A stretch of DNA of 64,000 nt from NCBI RefSeq assembly GCF_009932725.1, contig NZ_BLJU01000009.1:157731-221730 (forward strand), written 5' to 3'. Positions within the stretch are counted from its first letter, which is position 1. The number at the start of each line of letters is the position of its first letter. The translations under genes were made by a program, and so were the position numbers. The stretch comes from Pseudomonas yangonensis (GTDB lineage Bacteria; Pseudomonadota; Gammaproteobacteria; Pseudomonadales; Pseudomonadaceae). The notes beneath the pieces were generated by a model that was not told where the DNA came from, made no database searches, and saw only the letters and a program-made list of their open reading frames with translations. Shown in pieces: positions 17,282 through 27,531 of this stretch.

Positions 17282-18199
17282 ATGGAACCCAGAGCCCATC
17301 ATGTGCTGATTGGCCTGTTCACCGTGCTCACGGTCGGCGCGGCGCTGTTGTTCGGCCTGTGGCTGAACAAGGCCGGAGCGGATCGCGCCTTCACCGATTA
17401 CGAGGTGATCTTCAACGAGGCGGTCACCGGTCTGTCGCAGGGCAGCGCCGTGCAATACAGCGGCATCAAGGTCGGTGACGTGATCAGCCTCGGCCTCGAC
17501 CCCGATGACCCACGCACGGTGCGCGCGCGCATTCGCATCGTCGGCCAGACGCCGATCAAGCAGGATACCCGTGCCCGCCTGGCGATCACCGGCATAACCG
17601 GCCTGGCAGTGATCCAGCTACACGGTGGCAGCCCCGAAAGCCCGCCGCTGGAGGGCAAGGATGGCCAACCCGGTATCATCATCGCCGACCGCTCGCCGCT
17701 ATCACGACTGATGGCCAACGGCGAGGATCTGGTGAGCAATATCACCCGCCTGCTCAACCGCGCCAATCGCATGCTCTCGCGCGAGAACGCCGAGCGCGTG
17801 TCGCGCACCCTGGAGAACCTCGAACAGGCCACCGCCGGCATCGCCGACCAGCGTGGCGAACTGAGTGAAGCGCTGCGCCAGACCAGTGCCGCCACCCGTG
17901 AAGCCGCCACGCTGATGGCAAACGCCAATCAGTTGCTCGACAGCCAGGGCAGCCAGGTGCTGGAAAGCGCCGAACGTCTTATGGTCTCGCTGGAGCGCAG
18001 TAGCCGTACCATCGAACAGTTGCTACAGAACAACCGCGGCGCACTCGACAGCGGCATGCAGGGCCTGAGCGACCTGGGCCCGACGATCAGCGAACTGCGC
18101 GAAACCCTGGGCGCCCTGCGCGGTTTCTCTCGCCGCCTGGAGCAGGACCCCAGCGGTTACCTGCTGCGCAGCGACAGCATCAAGGAGTTCCAACCATGA
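17282..18199 (+). CDS. MlaD-family (MCE domain) lipid-binding protein
   Basis: A 305-aa protein anchored by one N-terminal helix (residues about 8-27, VLIGLFTVLTVGAALLFGLW). The MCE domain follows at about 38-115, with YSGIKVGDVISLGL and ITGITGLAVIQLHGG. The C-terminal half (about 140-300) is a long helical/coiled-coil region, consistent with a periplasmic lipid tunnel or bridge. It follows the ATPase with no gap, and its stop overlaps the lipoprotein start (ATGA). It acts in the periplasm. Confidence 0.92.
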   Translation: MEPRAHHVLIGLFTVLTVGAALLFGLWLNKAGADRAFTDYEVIFNEAVTGLSQGSAVQYSGIKVGDVISLGLDPDDPRTVRARIRIVGQTPIKQDTRARLAITGITGLAVIQLHGGSPESPPLEGKDGQPGIIIADRSPLSRLMANGEDLVSNITRLLNRANRMLSRENAERVSRTLENLEQATAGIADQRGELSEALRQTSAATREAATLMANANQLLDSQGSQVLESAERLMVSLERSSRTIEQLLQNNRGALDSGMQGLSDLGPTISELRETLGALRGFSRRLEQDPSGYLLRSDSIKEFQP

Positions 18200-18792
18200 A
18201 GCGTCTTACCCTGTTGCTGGCGGCCGCCCTGCTCGGCGCCTGCTCGATCCTGCCGCAGAGCGAACCGCTGGACATCTACCTGCTGCCGGCCACGGCACTG
18301 CCGGCACAGACGCAGCGCGTCGGCTGGTCACTGCGGGTAGGCAGCCCGGTCAGTAGCCAGTTGCTCGACGGCACACGGATCGTCGTGCTGCCCGAGCCCG
18401 ACCGGGTCAATACCTACCAGGGCGTACGCTGGAGCGAGCGCACGCCGCAGCTGTTGCGCGGCCGCCTGCTCGACGCCTTTCAGGATGACGGCCGGATTCA
18501 GGCCCTGAGCAACGAAGAGCAGCGCCTGCAAGCCGATCTGGAACTGGTCAGCGACCTGCGCAGCTTCCATAGCGAATACCGCGACGGCATCCCGCACGCG
18601 CTGATCCGTCTCGACGTCAACCTGGTCGATACGCGCAGCCAGCAGATCATCGCCAGCCGCCGCTTCAGCGTCAGCCAGGCGGCTGGCGATACCTCGATTG
18701 CCTCGGTGGTGGCGGCTTTCGGCCAGGCCGGGGATAAGCTGGCGCGTGAACTGGTGGACTGGACCCTGGCCGAAGGGCAGCGCAGCCGCTGA
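18196..18792 (+). CDS. ABC-type transport auxiliary lipoprotein (PqiC-like)
   Basis: A 198-aa lipoprotein with signal sequence and lipobox LLGAC (Cys at about residue 16), the ABC_trans_aux/PqiC-type outer-membrane partner of MCE transporters. The domain includes RIVVLPEPDRVNTYQGVRWS and the C-terminal ASVVAAFGQAGDKLARELVDW. It is the last gene of the four-gene lipid transport operon. Its presence makes the operon closer to the PA3211-PA3214-type set of P. aeruginosa (from memory) than to classical mlaFEDCB, since no MlaC-like carrier is present. Confidence 0.87.
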   Translation: MKRLTLLLAAALLGACSILPQSEPLDIYLLPATALPAQTQRVGWSLRVGSPVSSQLLDGTRIVVLPEPDRVNTYQGVRWSERTPQLLRGRLLDAFQDDGRIQALSNEEQRLQADLELVSDLRSFHSEYRDGIPHALIRLDVNLVDTRSQQIIASRRFSVSQAAGDTSIASVVAAFGQAGDKLARELVDWTLAEGQRSR

Positions 18793-18814
18793 TTGACGGG
18801 TCGACGAACTTACC

Positions 18815-18940
18815 CCGAGGGAGGCACTTCAGCGGCGACAGCCGTGCGCTACACCGCAAGTATCGCGGCTACGACTGCATGGAGGCAGGCGGTAGGGCGA
18901 AGCAGGATGCCGGAGCCGAAAACCCCTCCCACAGGATTTG
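18815..18940. repeat. Degenerate family-B repeat halves around a 46-bp insert
   Basis: The left half, GAGGGAGGCACTTCAGCGGC, and the right half, AACCCCTCCCACAGG, are the two arms of the family-B palindrome, pushed apart by about 80 bases. That spacer contains the separately repeated 46-bp module at 18872-18917. The structure lies between the convergent lipoprotein and recQ genes. Confidence 0.65.
18872..18917. repeat. 46-bp dispersed repeat module (family E), copy 1
   Basis: Starts CGACTGCATGGAGGCAGG and ends AGCAGGATGCCGGAGCC. The reverse complement occurs at 61948-61993 with only about five differences over the 46 bases. Confidence 0.85.
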
Positions 18941-18950
18941 CGCTCTCTGG

Positions 18951-20873
<1,923 letters not shown>

Positions 20874-20942
20874 GCGCTGTCACTCCATTGACCGCCGAAT
20901 GGCCCATGACCATAACGTGGTTCGCCAGCGTTGGCCATTAAC

Positions 20943-20970
20943 GACAAAGCCGCCCGAAGGCGGCTTTGTC
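20943..20970 (-). terminator. Intrinsic terminator after pckA
   Basis: A perfect 12-bp inverted repeat, GACAAAGCCGCC and GGCGGCTTTGTC, with a 4-base loop, 17 bases beyond the pckA stop. Confidence 0.8.
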
Positions 20971-20987
20971 AGAGAACGCGGCTCAGC

Positions 20988-22529
20988 TTACAGCTGCGGG
21001 CCGGCGTTCTTGATCGCCTCGCTCACATCGAACTTGGCGAAGTTGTCGATGAACAGCTTGGCCAGGCCTTTGGCGGCCTCGTCGTAGGCGTTCTTGTCTG
21101 CCCAGGTGTTGCGCGGGTTGAGCAGATTGGTCTCGACGCCCGGAACGGCCTTGGGCACGTCCAGGTTGATGATCGGCAGGTGCTCGGTCTCGGCACCGAT
21201 CAGCGCACCGCTCTGGATGGCAGCGATCACACCACGGGTGGTGGGGATGTTGAAACGCTTGCCGACGCCGTAGCCACCGCCGGTCCAGCCGGTGTTGACC
21301 AGGTAGACCTTGGAGCCGAAGGCGTTGATGCGCTTGATCAGCAGCTCGGCGTAAACGCCGGCCGGACGCGGGAAGAAGGGTGCGCCGAAGCAGGTGGAGA
21401 AGGTCGACTTGATGCCGCCGCCCGAACCCATTTCGGTGGAACCGACCAGCGCGGTGTAGCCGGACAGGAAGTGGTAGGCCGCCTGCTCGTTGTTGAGGAT
21501 CGACACCGGCGGCAGTACGCCGGTCAGGTCGCAGGTCAGGAAGATAACGGCGTTCGGCTCACCGCCCAGGTTCTTCTCGCTGCGCTTCTCGACGTACTCC
21601 AGCGGGTAAGCCGCGCGGCTGTTCTGGGTCAGGCTGTCGTCGGCGTAATCGGGGGTGCGCTGCTCGTCGAGCACGACGTTTTCCAGCACGGTGCCGAACT
21701 GGATGGCTTTCCAGATCACCGGCTCGTTCTTCTCGGACAGGTCGATGCACTTGGCGTAGCAGCCGCCTTCGACGTTGAACACCACGCCTTCGCCCCAACC
21801 GTGTTCGTCGTCACCGATCAGGTAACGCGACTCGTCGGCGGACAGGGTGGTCTTGCCGGTGCCGGACAGGCCGAAGAACAGGGTCACGTCGCCGTCTTCG
21901 CCAATGTTGGCGGCGCAGTGCATCGGCAGCACGTCCTTCTCCGGCAGCAGGAAGTTCTGCACGGAGAACATGGCCTTCTTCATTTCACCGGCGTAGCGCA
22001 TACCGGCGATCAGCACTTTCTTGGCGGCGAAGTTGATGATCACGCAGCCGTCGGAGTTGGTGCCATCACGCTCCGGCACGCACTCGAAGTTGGCGACATT
22101 GAGGATCTGCCACTCGGCCTTGCCGGCCGGGTTGTAGGCTTCGGGGTTGATGAACAGCTGACGGCCGAACAGGTTCTGCCAGGCGGTGGCGGTGGTCATC
22201 TTCACCGGCAGGTAGTGCGCTTCGGCAGAACCTACGTGAACGTGGGATACGAAGTGATCCTGAGCCTTGTTGAAAGCCTCGACGCGATCCCACAGGGCAT
22301 CGAACTTGTCGGCCGGGAACGGACGGTTGATGGCGCCCCAGGCGATCTGCGCCTCGGTGCTCGGCTCCTGAACGATGAAGCGGTCGGCCGGCGAGCGGCC
22401 AGTGCGATGACCGGTACGAACGACCAGCGCGCCGTTGGCGGCCAGTTCCCCTTCACCACGGCGAATGGCTTCTTCGACCAGTTGCGCGGCGCTGATGTCG
22501 GTGTACACGGCGTTGTTGGCTTGCGTCAT
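20988..22529 (-). CDS. pckA: Phosphoenolpyruvate carboxykinase (ATP)
   Basis: A 513-aa gluconeogenic enzyme that converts oxaloacetate plus ATP to phosphoenolpyruvate. Hallmarks: [36 protein letters not shown], the kinase P-loop [15 protein letters not shown], and [13 protein letters not shown]. The start at [11 protein letters not shown] gives the standard length. It lies first in the block that matches the P. aeruginosa pckA-hslO order and has its own terminator. Confidence 0.97.
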   Translation of the reverse strand: MTQANNAVYTDISAAQLVEEAIRRGEGELAANGALVVRTGHRTGRSPADRFIVQEPSTEAQIAWGAINRPFPADKFDALWDRVEAFNKAQDHFVSHVHVGSAEAHYLPVKMTTATAWQNLFGRQLFINPEAYNPAGKAEWQILNVANFECVPERDGTNSDGCVIINFAAKKVLIAGMRYAGEMKKAMFSVQNFLLPEKDVLPMHCAANIGEDGDVTLFFGLSGTGKTTLSADESRYLIGDDEHGWGEGVVFNVEGGCYAKCIDLSEKNEPVIWKAIQFGTVLENVVLDEQRTPDYADDSLTQNSRAAYPLEYVEKRSEKNLGGEPNAVIFLTCDLTGVLPPVSILNNEQAAYHFLSGYTALVGSTEMGSGGGIKSTFSTCFGAPFFPRPAGVYAELLIKRINAFGSKVYLVNTGWTGGGYGVGKRFNIPTTRGVIAAIQSGALIGAETEHLPIINLDVPKAVPGVETNLLNPRNTWADKNAYDEAAKGLAKLFIDNFAKFDVSEAIKNAGPQL

Positions 22530-22697
22530 GAGGGTCCCCGTCGGCCGCTGGCCGAGTCTTCCGAACGTTGTGTAGTACAGGGGCAACTGCACTACACGGT
22601 AAAAAAGTCGCGGGAGTATGCCAGAAAAGCGAACGGCTTGGCAGCCTCCGATCCGATCTTGCCCCGCTAGTGACAGTCTATTGGCGCGAGAGGTTCA

Positions 22698-23585
22698 TCA
22701 GTGACGGGTCTGCGACGGCGCCTCGCTGCCGGCACCGGCAAACAGCTGGGCGATATCGGCAGCATCGAAGGCGTAGCGCTCGTTGCAGAACTGGCAATCG
22801 ATCACCACGCTGCCGCCCTGCTCGGCCAGCAGCAGCTCGGCATCGGCCTGGCCCAGGCTGGCCAGGGCACTGGCGGATCGCTCGCGCGAGCAGCTGCAGC
22901 GGAACTGCAGCGGCTGCTCGTCGAACAGGCGCACGTTCTCCTGGTGATAGAGGCGATGCAGCAGGGTCGGGTTGTCCAGGCCGAGCAGCTCTTCGGCGGT
23001 CAGGGTATCGGCCAGAGTCAGCACGTGGTTCCAGCTCTCGGCGCGCTCCTGTGGCTCGCTCTGATGGTGCGGCGGCAGCTGCTGCAGGAGCAGACCACGA
23101 GCACGCTGGCCGTCAGCCTTGAGCCAGAAGCGGGTCGGCAGTTGCTCGGAGCTGGCGAAGTAGTTGGACAGGCACTCGGCCAGGTCCACGCCATCCAGTT
23201 CGACGATGCCCTGATAGCGCTGGCCGCGGGTCGGGTCGATGGTGATGGCCAGCACGCCATTGGGCATCAGGCTCTGCAGGTCAGCATCGGCGCCGATCTG
23301 CTCGGCCTCGTAGCGGGCGATGCCGCGCAGTTCCCGCGCGCTGGAACATTCCACCATCAGCAACGACAGCGGGCCTTCGGCGCGTGCCTGCAATACCAGC
23401 AGGCCGTCGAACTTCAGCGTACCCACCAGTAGCGCGGCGGCGGCCATCATCTCGCCAAGCAGTTGCGCCACTGGCTGCGGGTAGGCGTGCTTGGCCAGCA
23501 CATGGGCGTAGCTCTCGCGCAGCGCGACCATCTCGCCACGCACATCGGTGTCGTCGAACAGGAAACGTTGACTGAAGTCGTTCAT
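22698..23585 (-). CDS. hslO: Redox-regulated chaperone Hsp33
   Basis: A 295-aa holdase chaperone that is activated by oxidation and unfolding. The C-terminal zinc/redox switch is complete: the CxC pair in FRCSCSRER and the CxxC pair in [10 protein letters not shown]. The N-terminal domain has the usual start [20 protein letters not shown]. Cytoplasmic. It lies between pckA and the divergent PAP2 phosphatase, as in P. aeruginosa. Confidence 0.96.
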   Translation of the reverse strand: MNDFSQRFLFDDTDVRGEMVALRESYAHVLAKHAYPQPVAQLLGEMMAAAALLVGTLKFDGLLVLQARAEGPLSLLMVECSSARELRGIARYEAEQIGADADLQSLMPNGVLAITIDPTRGQRYQGIVELDGVDLAECLSNYFASSEQLPTRFWLKADGQRARGLLLQQLPPHHQSEPQERAESWNHVLTLADTLTAEELLGLDNPTLLHRLYHQENVRLFDEQPLQFRCSCSRERSASALASLGQADAELLLAEQGGSVVIDCQFCNERYAFDAADIAQLFAGAGSEAPSQTRH

Positions 23586-23801
23586 AGCGGCTGGCCCGGG
23601 TCTGGAAAAAGGCTGGCGATTTTATGCACAAACGCCAGCACAACCAAGGTCCGGCCGTCATATGCAGGCGTTCACCTTCCACCCACCGCCCGCTGAACCT
23701 CGACTGAACGACTGGGCTGCCGGCCTTGTACTGCCGTCAGCACTGCCTATCATCCGCGCGCCTGAGGTAGAGCCTGTCATCAATCTGAAAAGGGATCGTC
23801 C

Positions 23802-24596
23802 ATGTCGAGCACTTTCATCAATCGCCACTGGCAGCCACGCGCCATGCTGGTCTGCCATATCGTGGCCATCGTGCTGCTCGCCAGCTGGCTTTGGCAGCCT
23901 ACCCGTGAACTGTGGAACGTCTTCGATCTGTGGCTGTTCAAGCTGCTCAACGATCCGGTACAGGCTGGCGGCCTGTGGGCCCACATCTGGGCCATCGGCA
24001 GCATGCGTCCGGTCGACGCCGGCGTCGGCGTGGTGATGCTGGCGGTGATGCTCAAGGCTGATCTGGTCTTCACCGGTCCCCAGGTGCGTCGCGCGCTGTT
24101 CGCCTTTCTCGTCGCCCTGACAGTGATGCTGCTGATGCGCGTGCTGTTCGCCGACCTGGTCGAATACATGGGCTTGCAGCACGCCAGCCCGTCGCTGGTG
24201 GTCGAAGGCAGTGCGCGCCTGACGGAAATGTTCCCGGCCTGGGAAGAGCGCTGGGACCTGAAAGACAGCGCCAGCCGCAGCTTCCCCGGCGATCACGCCT
24301 CCGTGCTGCTGATCTGGGCCTACTTCATGTCCTTCTTCGCCCGCGGCTGGCGCCTGATCCTGGTCTGGGCGATTACCGCGATCGGCATCCTGCCACGTTT
24401 GGTAGCCGGGGCTCACTGGGGCGCGGATGCCTTCGTCGGCGGCGTATTCCTCAGCCTGCTGGCCCTGGCCTGGAGCTGCTATACGCCGCTGAGTTATCGC
24501 GCCAGCGAATGGCTGGAGAAGATCACCCTGCCGATCACCTCGCGCCTGGCCAGGCTCCCGCTGCTGGGCCGCATGAGCATCGTCAGCGGGCGCTGA
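23802..24596 (+). CDS. PAP2-family membrane phosphatase
   Basis: A 264-aa membrane enzyme with about six hydrophobic segments. PAP2 motif 2 is seen as SRSFPGDHAS and motif 3 as PRLVAGAHWGADAFVGG (Arg, His, Asp). The usual first motif KxxxxxxRP is not obvious. The family dephosphorylates lipid phosphates or transfers phosphate, for example on undecaprenyl or lipid A substrates. An LpxT-like lipid A phosphotransferase is possible but not provable here. The ribosome site AAAAGGGA precedes the ATG. It diverges from hslO. Confidence 0.82.
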   Translation: MSSTFINRHWQPRAMLVCHIVAIVLLASWLWQPTRELWNVFDLWLFKLLNDPVQAGGLWAHIWAIGSMRPVDAGVGVVMLAVMLKADLVFTGPQVRRALFAFLVALTVMLLMRVLFADLVEYMGLQHASPSLVVEGSARLTEMFPAWEERWDLKDSASRSFPGDHASVLLIWAYFMSFFARGWRLILVWAITAIGILPRLVAGAHWGADAFVGGVFLSLLALAWSCYTPLSYRASEWLEKITLPITSRLARLPLLGRMSIVSGR

Positions 24597-24601
24597 AGCG
24601 G

Positions 24602-24660
24602 GTAGCCCGGATGCAATCCGGGAGGGGTCGATACGATTCCCCGGATTTCATCCGGGCTAC
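24602..24660. repeat. REP-like palindrome, family A
   Basis: Arms GTAGCCCGGATGCAATCCGG and CCGGATTTCATCCGGGCTAC. It begins 5 bases after the PAP2 gene stop and is followed directly by a family-C half element. Confidence 0.93.
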
Positions 24661-24680
24661 AAACTGAACGAGCAAGTTCG

Positions 24681-24706
24681 CATTCGCGAGCAGAGCTCGC
24701 TCCTAC
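24681..24706. repeat. Half of a family-C repeat (CGAGCAGAGCTCGCTCCTAC)
   Basis: Matches the right arm of the full family-C palindrome at 32722-32782. Together with the adjacent family-A REP it separates the convergent PAP2 and hslR genes. Confidence 0.75.
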
Positions 24707-24716
24707 AGGCTTGCGC

Positions 24717-25145
24717 CTAATCCTCATCCGCCCAGGGGTGGCGCAGGCCGCCGCCCTGCTGTTCGTTGAACTGATGGATCTGCCGCCGCTGCTTCTTGCT
24801 CGGCCGGCCATCGGTCTGTACGCCAAGGGCCCCGGCCTTGCGCATGGCCGCGGCCTGTTCGCGGCGGGCGATGCTCTCTTCGGTCTCGCGATACAGCAGT
24901 TGCGCTTCCGGCGCGCCACGACGGACGCCGGACAGCGCCAGCACGACCACGGTGCGCTCGTCGAAACCGGTGCGCAGCACGTATTCATCGCCGACCTTCG
25001 GCTCCTTGCTCGGCTTGCAGCGGTCGCCGCGGTGATGCACCTTGCCACCTTCTATAGCCGCCTTGGCCAGGGCCCGGGTCTTGTAGAAACGCGCCGCCCA
25101 CAGCCATTTGTCCAGGCGCACCTTATCGTCGTCTTTTTCGCTCAT
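24717..25145 (-). CDS. hslR: Ribosome-associated heat shock protein Hsp15
   Basis: A 142-aa S4-domain RNA-binding protein that binds stalled 50S subunits carrying nascent chains. The S4 motif is at residues about 9-45 (VRLDKWLWAARFYKTRALAK, then AIEGGKVHHRGDRCKPS). A basic C-terminal tail follows (RPSKKQRRQIHQF). The start at MSEKDDDK is preferred to a longer upstream start that lacks a ribosome site. It diverges from rimB. Confidence 0.93.
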   Translation of the reverse strand: MSEKDDDKVRLDKWLWAARFYKTRALAKAAIEGGKVHHRGDRCKPSKEPKVGDEYVLRTGFDERTVVVLALSGVRRGAPEAQLLYRETEESIARREQAAAMRKAGALGVQTDGRPSKKQRRQIHQFNEQQGGGLRHPWADED

Positions 25146-25259
25146 CTCACACTCTGAAAGGGGTTTGGCATTCGCACGCGCGGCGGATGCAGTTGTCACA
25201 CGACACAACTAGAATGCGCGGAATCATAGGCGTTGTACGCCGCAGGGGACACTCTCACC

Positions 25260-25730
25260 TTGAAGACTTTCGACCAGCTCAGCGTGATCGGCCTGCGTGA
25301 GTGGATCAATCTGCCCGAGCTCGGCATCATCGGCTTGCGCGCCAAGATCGACACTGGCGCCAGCACCTCGAGCCTGCACGCCAGCGATATTCAACCGTTC
25401 CGGCGTGACGGCGAGGACTGGGTGCGCTTCACCGCCTACCTCGGTACTCAGGTACAGCGTCGTCATCGCTGCGAGGCGCCGCTGGTGTCGGTCAAACGCA
25501 TCAAGAGCTCCAACGGCCAGGCGCAGAGCCGCTACGTGATCCGCACCCATCTGGCCCTCGGTGATCTGCTGTGGCCGGTGGAATTCACCCTGGCCTGCCG
25601 CAAGACCATGCGCTATCGCGTACTGCTCGGTTCCAAGGCGCTGATCACCGGCCAACTGGTGGTCAACCCGGCACTCAGTTATGTGCAGGACAAACCCTCC
25701 CTTTCCTCGTCCCTTCCAGGTGCCCAATGA
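25260..25730 (+). CDS. rimB: RimB-like retropepsin-type ATP-dependent zinc protease (DUF785)
   Basis: A 156-aa pepsin-like protease of the RimB/DUF785 family, with the aspartic-protease motif [12 protein letters not shown] at residues about 28-39. RimB trims glutamates added by RimK to ribosomal protein S6. The preferred start is TTG at 25260 ([15 protein letters not shown]), because GGGGAC lies about 10 bases upstream; an earlier in-frame TTG at 25233 has no such site. The stop overlaps the rimK start (ATGA). The rimA regulator known from P. fluorescens is not seen here. Confidence 0.82.
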   Translation: MKTFDQLSVIGLREWINLPELGIIGLRAKIDTGASTSSLHASDIQPFRRDGEDWVRFTAYLGTQVQRRHRCEAPLVSVKRIKSSNGQAQSRYVIRTHLALGDLLWPVEFTLACRKTMRYRVLLGSKALITGQLVVNPALSYVQDKPSLSSSLPGAQ

Positions 25731-26632
25731 AGATCGCCGTGCTGTCGCGCAACCCGCGCCTGTATTCCACCCGTCGACTGGTGGAGGCCGGGCAGCAGCG
25801 CGGCCATGAGATGGTGGTGATCGACACCCTGCGGGCCTACATGAACATCGCCAGCCACAAGCCGCAGATCCATTACCGCGGCCAGCCGCTGGAAGGTTTC
25901 GATGCGGTGATCCCGCGCATTGGCGCCTCGGTGACCTTCTATGGCTGCGCGGTGTTGCGCCAGTTCGAGATGATGGGCGTCTACCCGCTCAATGAGTCGG
26001 TGGCCATCAGCCGTTCGCGTGACAAATTGCGCGCCCTGCAGCTGCTGTCGCGCAAGGGTATCGGCCTGCCGGTGACCGGTTTCGCCCACTCGCCGGACGA
26101 CATTCCCGACCTGATCCAGATGGTCGGCGGCGCGCCACTGGTGATCAAGGTGCTGGAAGGCACCCAGGGCATGGGCGTGGTGCTGGCCGAAACGCACAAG
26201 GCCGCCGAGTCGGTGATCGAAGCCTTCCTCGGCCTCAAACAGGACATCATGGTGCAGGAATACATCCAGGAAGCCGGCGGCGCCGACATTCGCTGCTTCG
26301 TGGTCGGCGACAAGGTAATCGCCGCGATGAAACGCCAGGCCAAGGCCGGCGAGTTCCGCTCCAACCTGCACCGCGGCGGCAGTGCCAGCCTGATCAAGAT
26401 CACCCCGGAAGAACGCATGACCGCGGTGCGTGCGGCCAAGGTCATGGGCCTGAATGTCGCCGGGGTGGACATCCTGCGCTCCAACCACGGCCCGCTGGTG
26501 ATGGAGGTCAATTCCTCGCCGGGCCTGGAAGGCATCGAGACCACCACCGCCAAGGACGTGGCCGGAATGATCATCCAGTACCTGGAAAAGAACGCCGAAC
26601 CCGGCCAGACCCGCACCAAGGGCCGCGGATGA
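25727..26632 (+). CDS. rimK: Ribosomal protein S6 glutamate ligase
   Basis: A 301-aa ATP-grasp ligase that adds C-terminal glutamates to ribosomal protein S6. ATP-grasp features: [19 protein letters not shown] (glycine-rich loop), [20 protein letters not shown], and [14 protein letters not shown] (metal site). The ATG overlaps the rimB stop, and its own stop overlaps the ldcA start (ATGA both times), so all three are one tightly coupled operon. In P. fluorescens RimK activity is linked to cyclic-di-GMP (established knowledge). The next gene downstream is a cyclic-di-GMP enzyme. Confidence 0.96.
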   Translation: MKIAVLSRNPRLYSTRRLVEAGQQRGHEMVVIDTLRAYMNIASHKPQIHYRGQPLEGFDAVIPRIGASVTFYGCAVLRQFEMMGVYPLNESVAISRSRDKLRALQLLSRKGIGLPVTGFAHSPDDIPDLIQMVGGAPLVIKVLEGTQGMGVVLAETHKAAESVIEAFLGLKQDIMVQEYIQEAGGADIRCFVVGDKVIAAMKRQAKAGEFRSNLHRGGSASLIKITPEERMTAVRAAKVMGLNVAGVDILRSNHGPLVMEVNSSPGLEGIETTTAKDVAGMIIQYLEKNAEPGQTRTKGRG

Positions 26633-27525
26633 GCGCTGTGTTCGATGGCCGTGTGGCGCTGATCGCACCGGCCTCAGCCATTGCCGAAGATGTGCTTGAG
26701 GCGACCCTGGCCCAGCTCGATGTGCTGGGCGTGGATTATCACTTGGGCAAACATGTACGCGCGCGCCATCGCTACCTGGCCGGCACGCAGGAGCAGCGTC
26801 TGGAAGACCTGCATCAAGCCTTCAGCCTGCCCGACATCGACGCCGTCTGGTGCCTGCGTGGCGGCCACGGCTGCGCACAGTTGGTGAGCGATATCGACTG
26901 GGCCTTGTTGCAACGGGCGCGCCCGCGCCCGCTGATCGGGTTCTCCGACCTGTCGATTCTGCTCAGCGCTTTCGCGCAGCGGGGCCTGCCGGCCATTCAT
27001 GGCCCGGTGGCCACCGCACTCGGCCATCAGGTGCTCTCGGCGCCAAGCGGCCACCGCGAGCGGCTGGCCTCGATGCAGGCACTATGGAATTTGCTCAAGG
27101 GCCAGCATCGTCAATTGCCGCTGCGGCATATCAGCGGCCCGCAACATGCCATTGACGGCACCCTGCAGGGCGGCAACCTCACAGCCCTGGCCAGCGTCTG
27201 CGGTACCGACGCGGAACTGCACCTGGCAGAGGATTCGATCCTGATCCTGGAGGACGTCGGCGAGACGTATTACCGACTGGAACGCAGCCTCTGGCAACTG
27301 CTGCACAGCTTTGCCGGAAGAAGACCACGGGCGGTGTGCCTGGGCGGTTTCACCGATTGCCCGCGGCGCGGCGTGCACCACAGTCTGGAGCAGATATTCA
27401 GCGAATATCTGGCGCCTCTGGGCATCCCTCTCTATGGCGAGTTGCCCAGCGGCCATGGCGACAGCAATTTCCCCTGGCCCTGCGGACAGAAGGCGCGTCT
27501 GGGCGGCAGCAGCCTGAGCTGGTAA
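26629..27525 (+). CDS. ldcA: LD-carboxypeptidase (peptidoglycan recycling)
   Basis: A 298-aa serine peptidase of family S66, which removes the terminal D-Ala from murein tetrapeptides in the cytoplasm. The nucleophile Ser106 lies in [10 protein letters not shown], the general-base Glu is in [19 protein letters not shown], and the His is in [22 protein letters not shown] is the family's glycine-rich loop. It is translationally coupled to rimK and ends 6 bases from the convergent LOV/GGDEF/EAL gene. Confidence 0.94.
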   Translation: MSAVFDGRVALIAPASAIAEDVLEATLAQLDVLGVDYHLGKHVRARHRYLAGTQEQRLEDLHQAFSLPDIDAVWCLRGGHGCAQLVSDIDWALLQRARPRPLIGFSDLSILLSAFAQRGLPAIHGPVATALGHQVLSAPSGHRERLASMQALWNLLKGQHRQLPLRHISGPQHAIDGTLQGGNLTALASVCGTDAELHLAEDSILILEDVGETYYRLERSLWQLLHSFAGRRPRAVCLGGFTDCPRRGVHHSLEQIFSEYLAPLGIPLYGELPSGHGDSNFPWPCGQKARLGGSSLSW

Positions 27526-27531
27526 AGCGTT

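Noticed and set aside
20931..22670. 579-aa plus-strand frame opposite pckA
   Set aside because: Shadow of pckA, whose P-loop and signature motifs are unambiguous.
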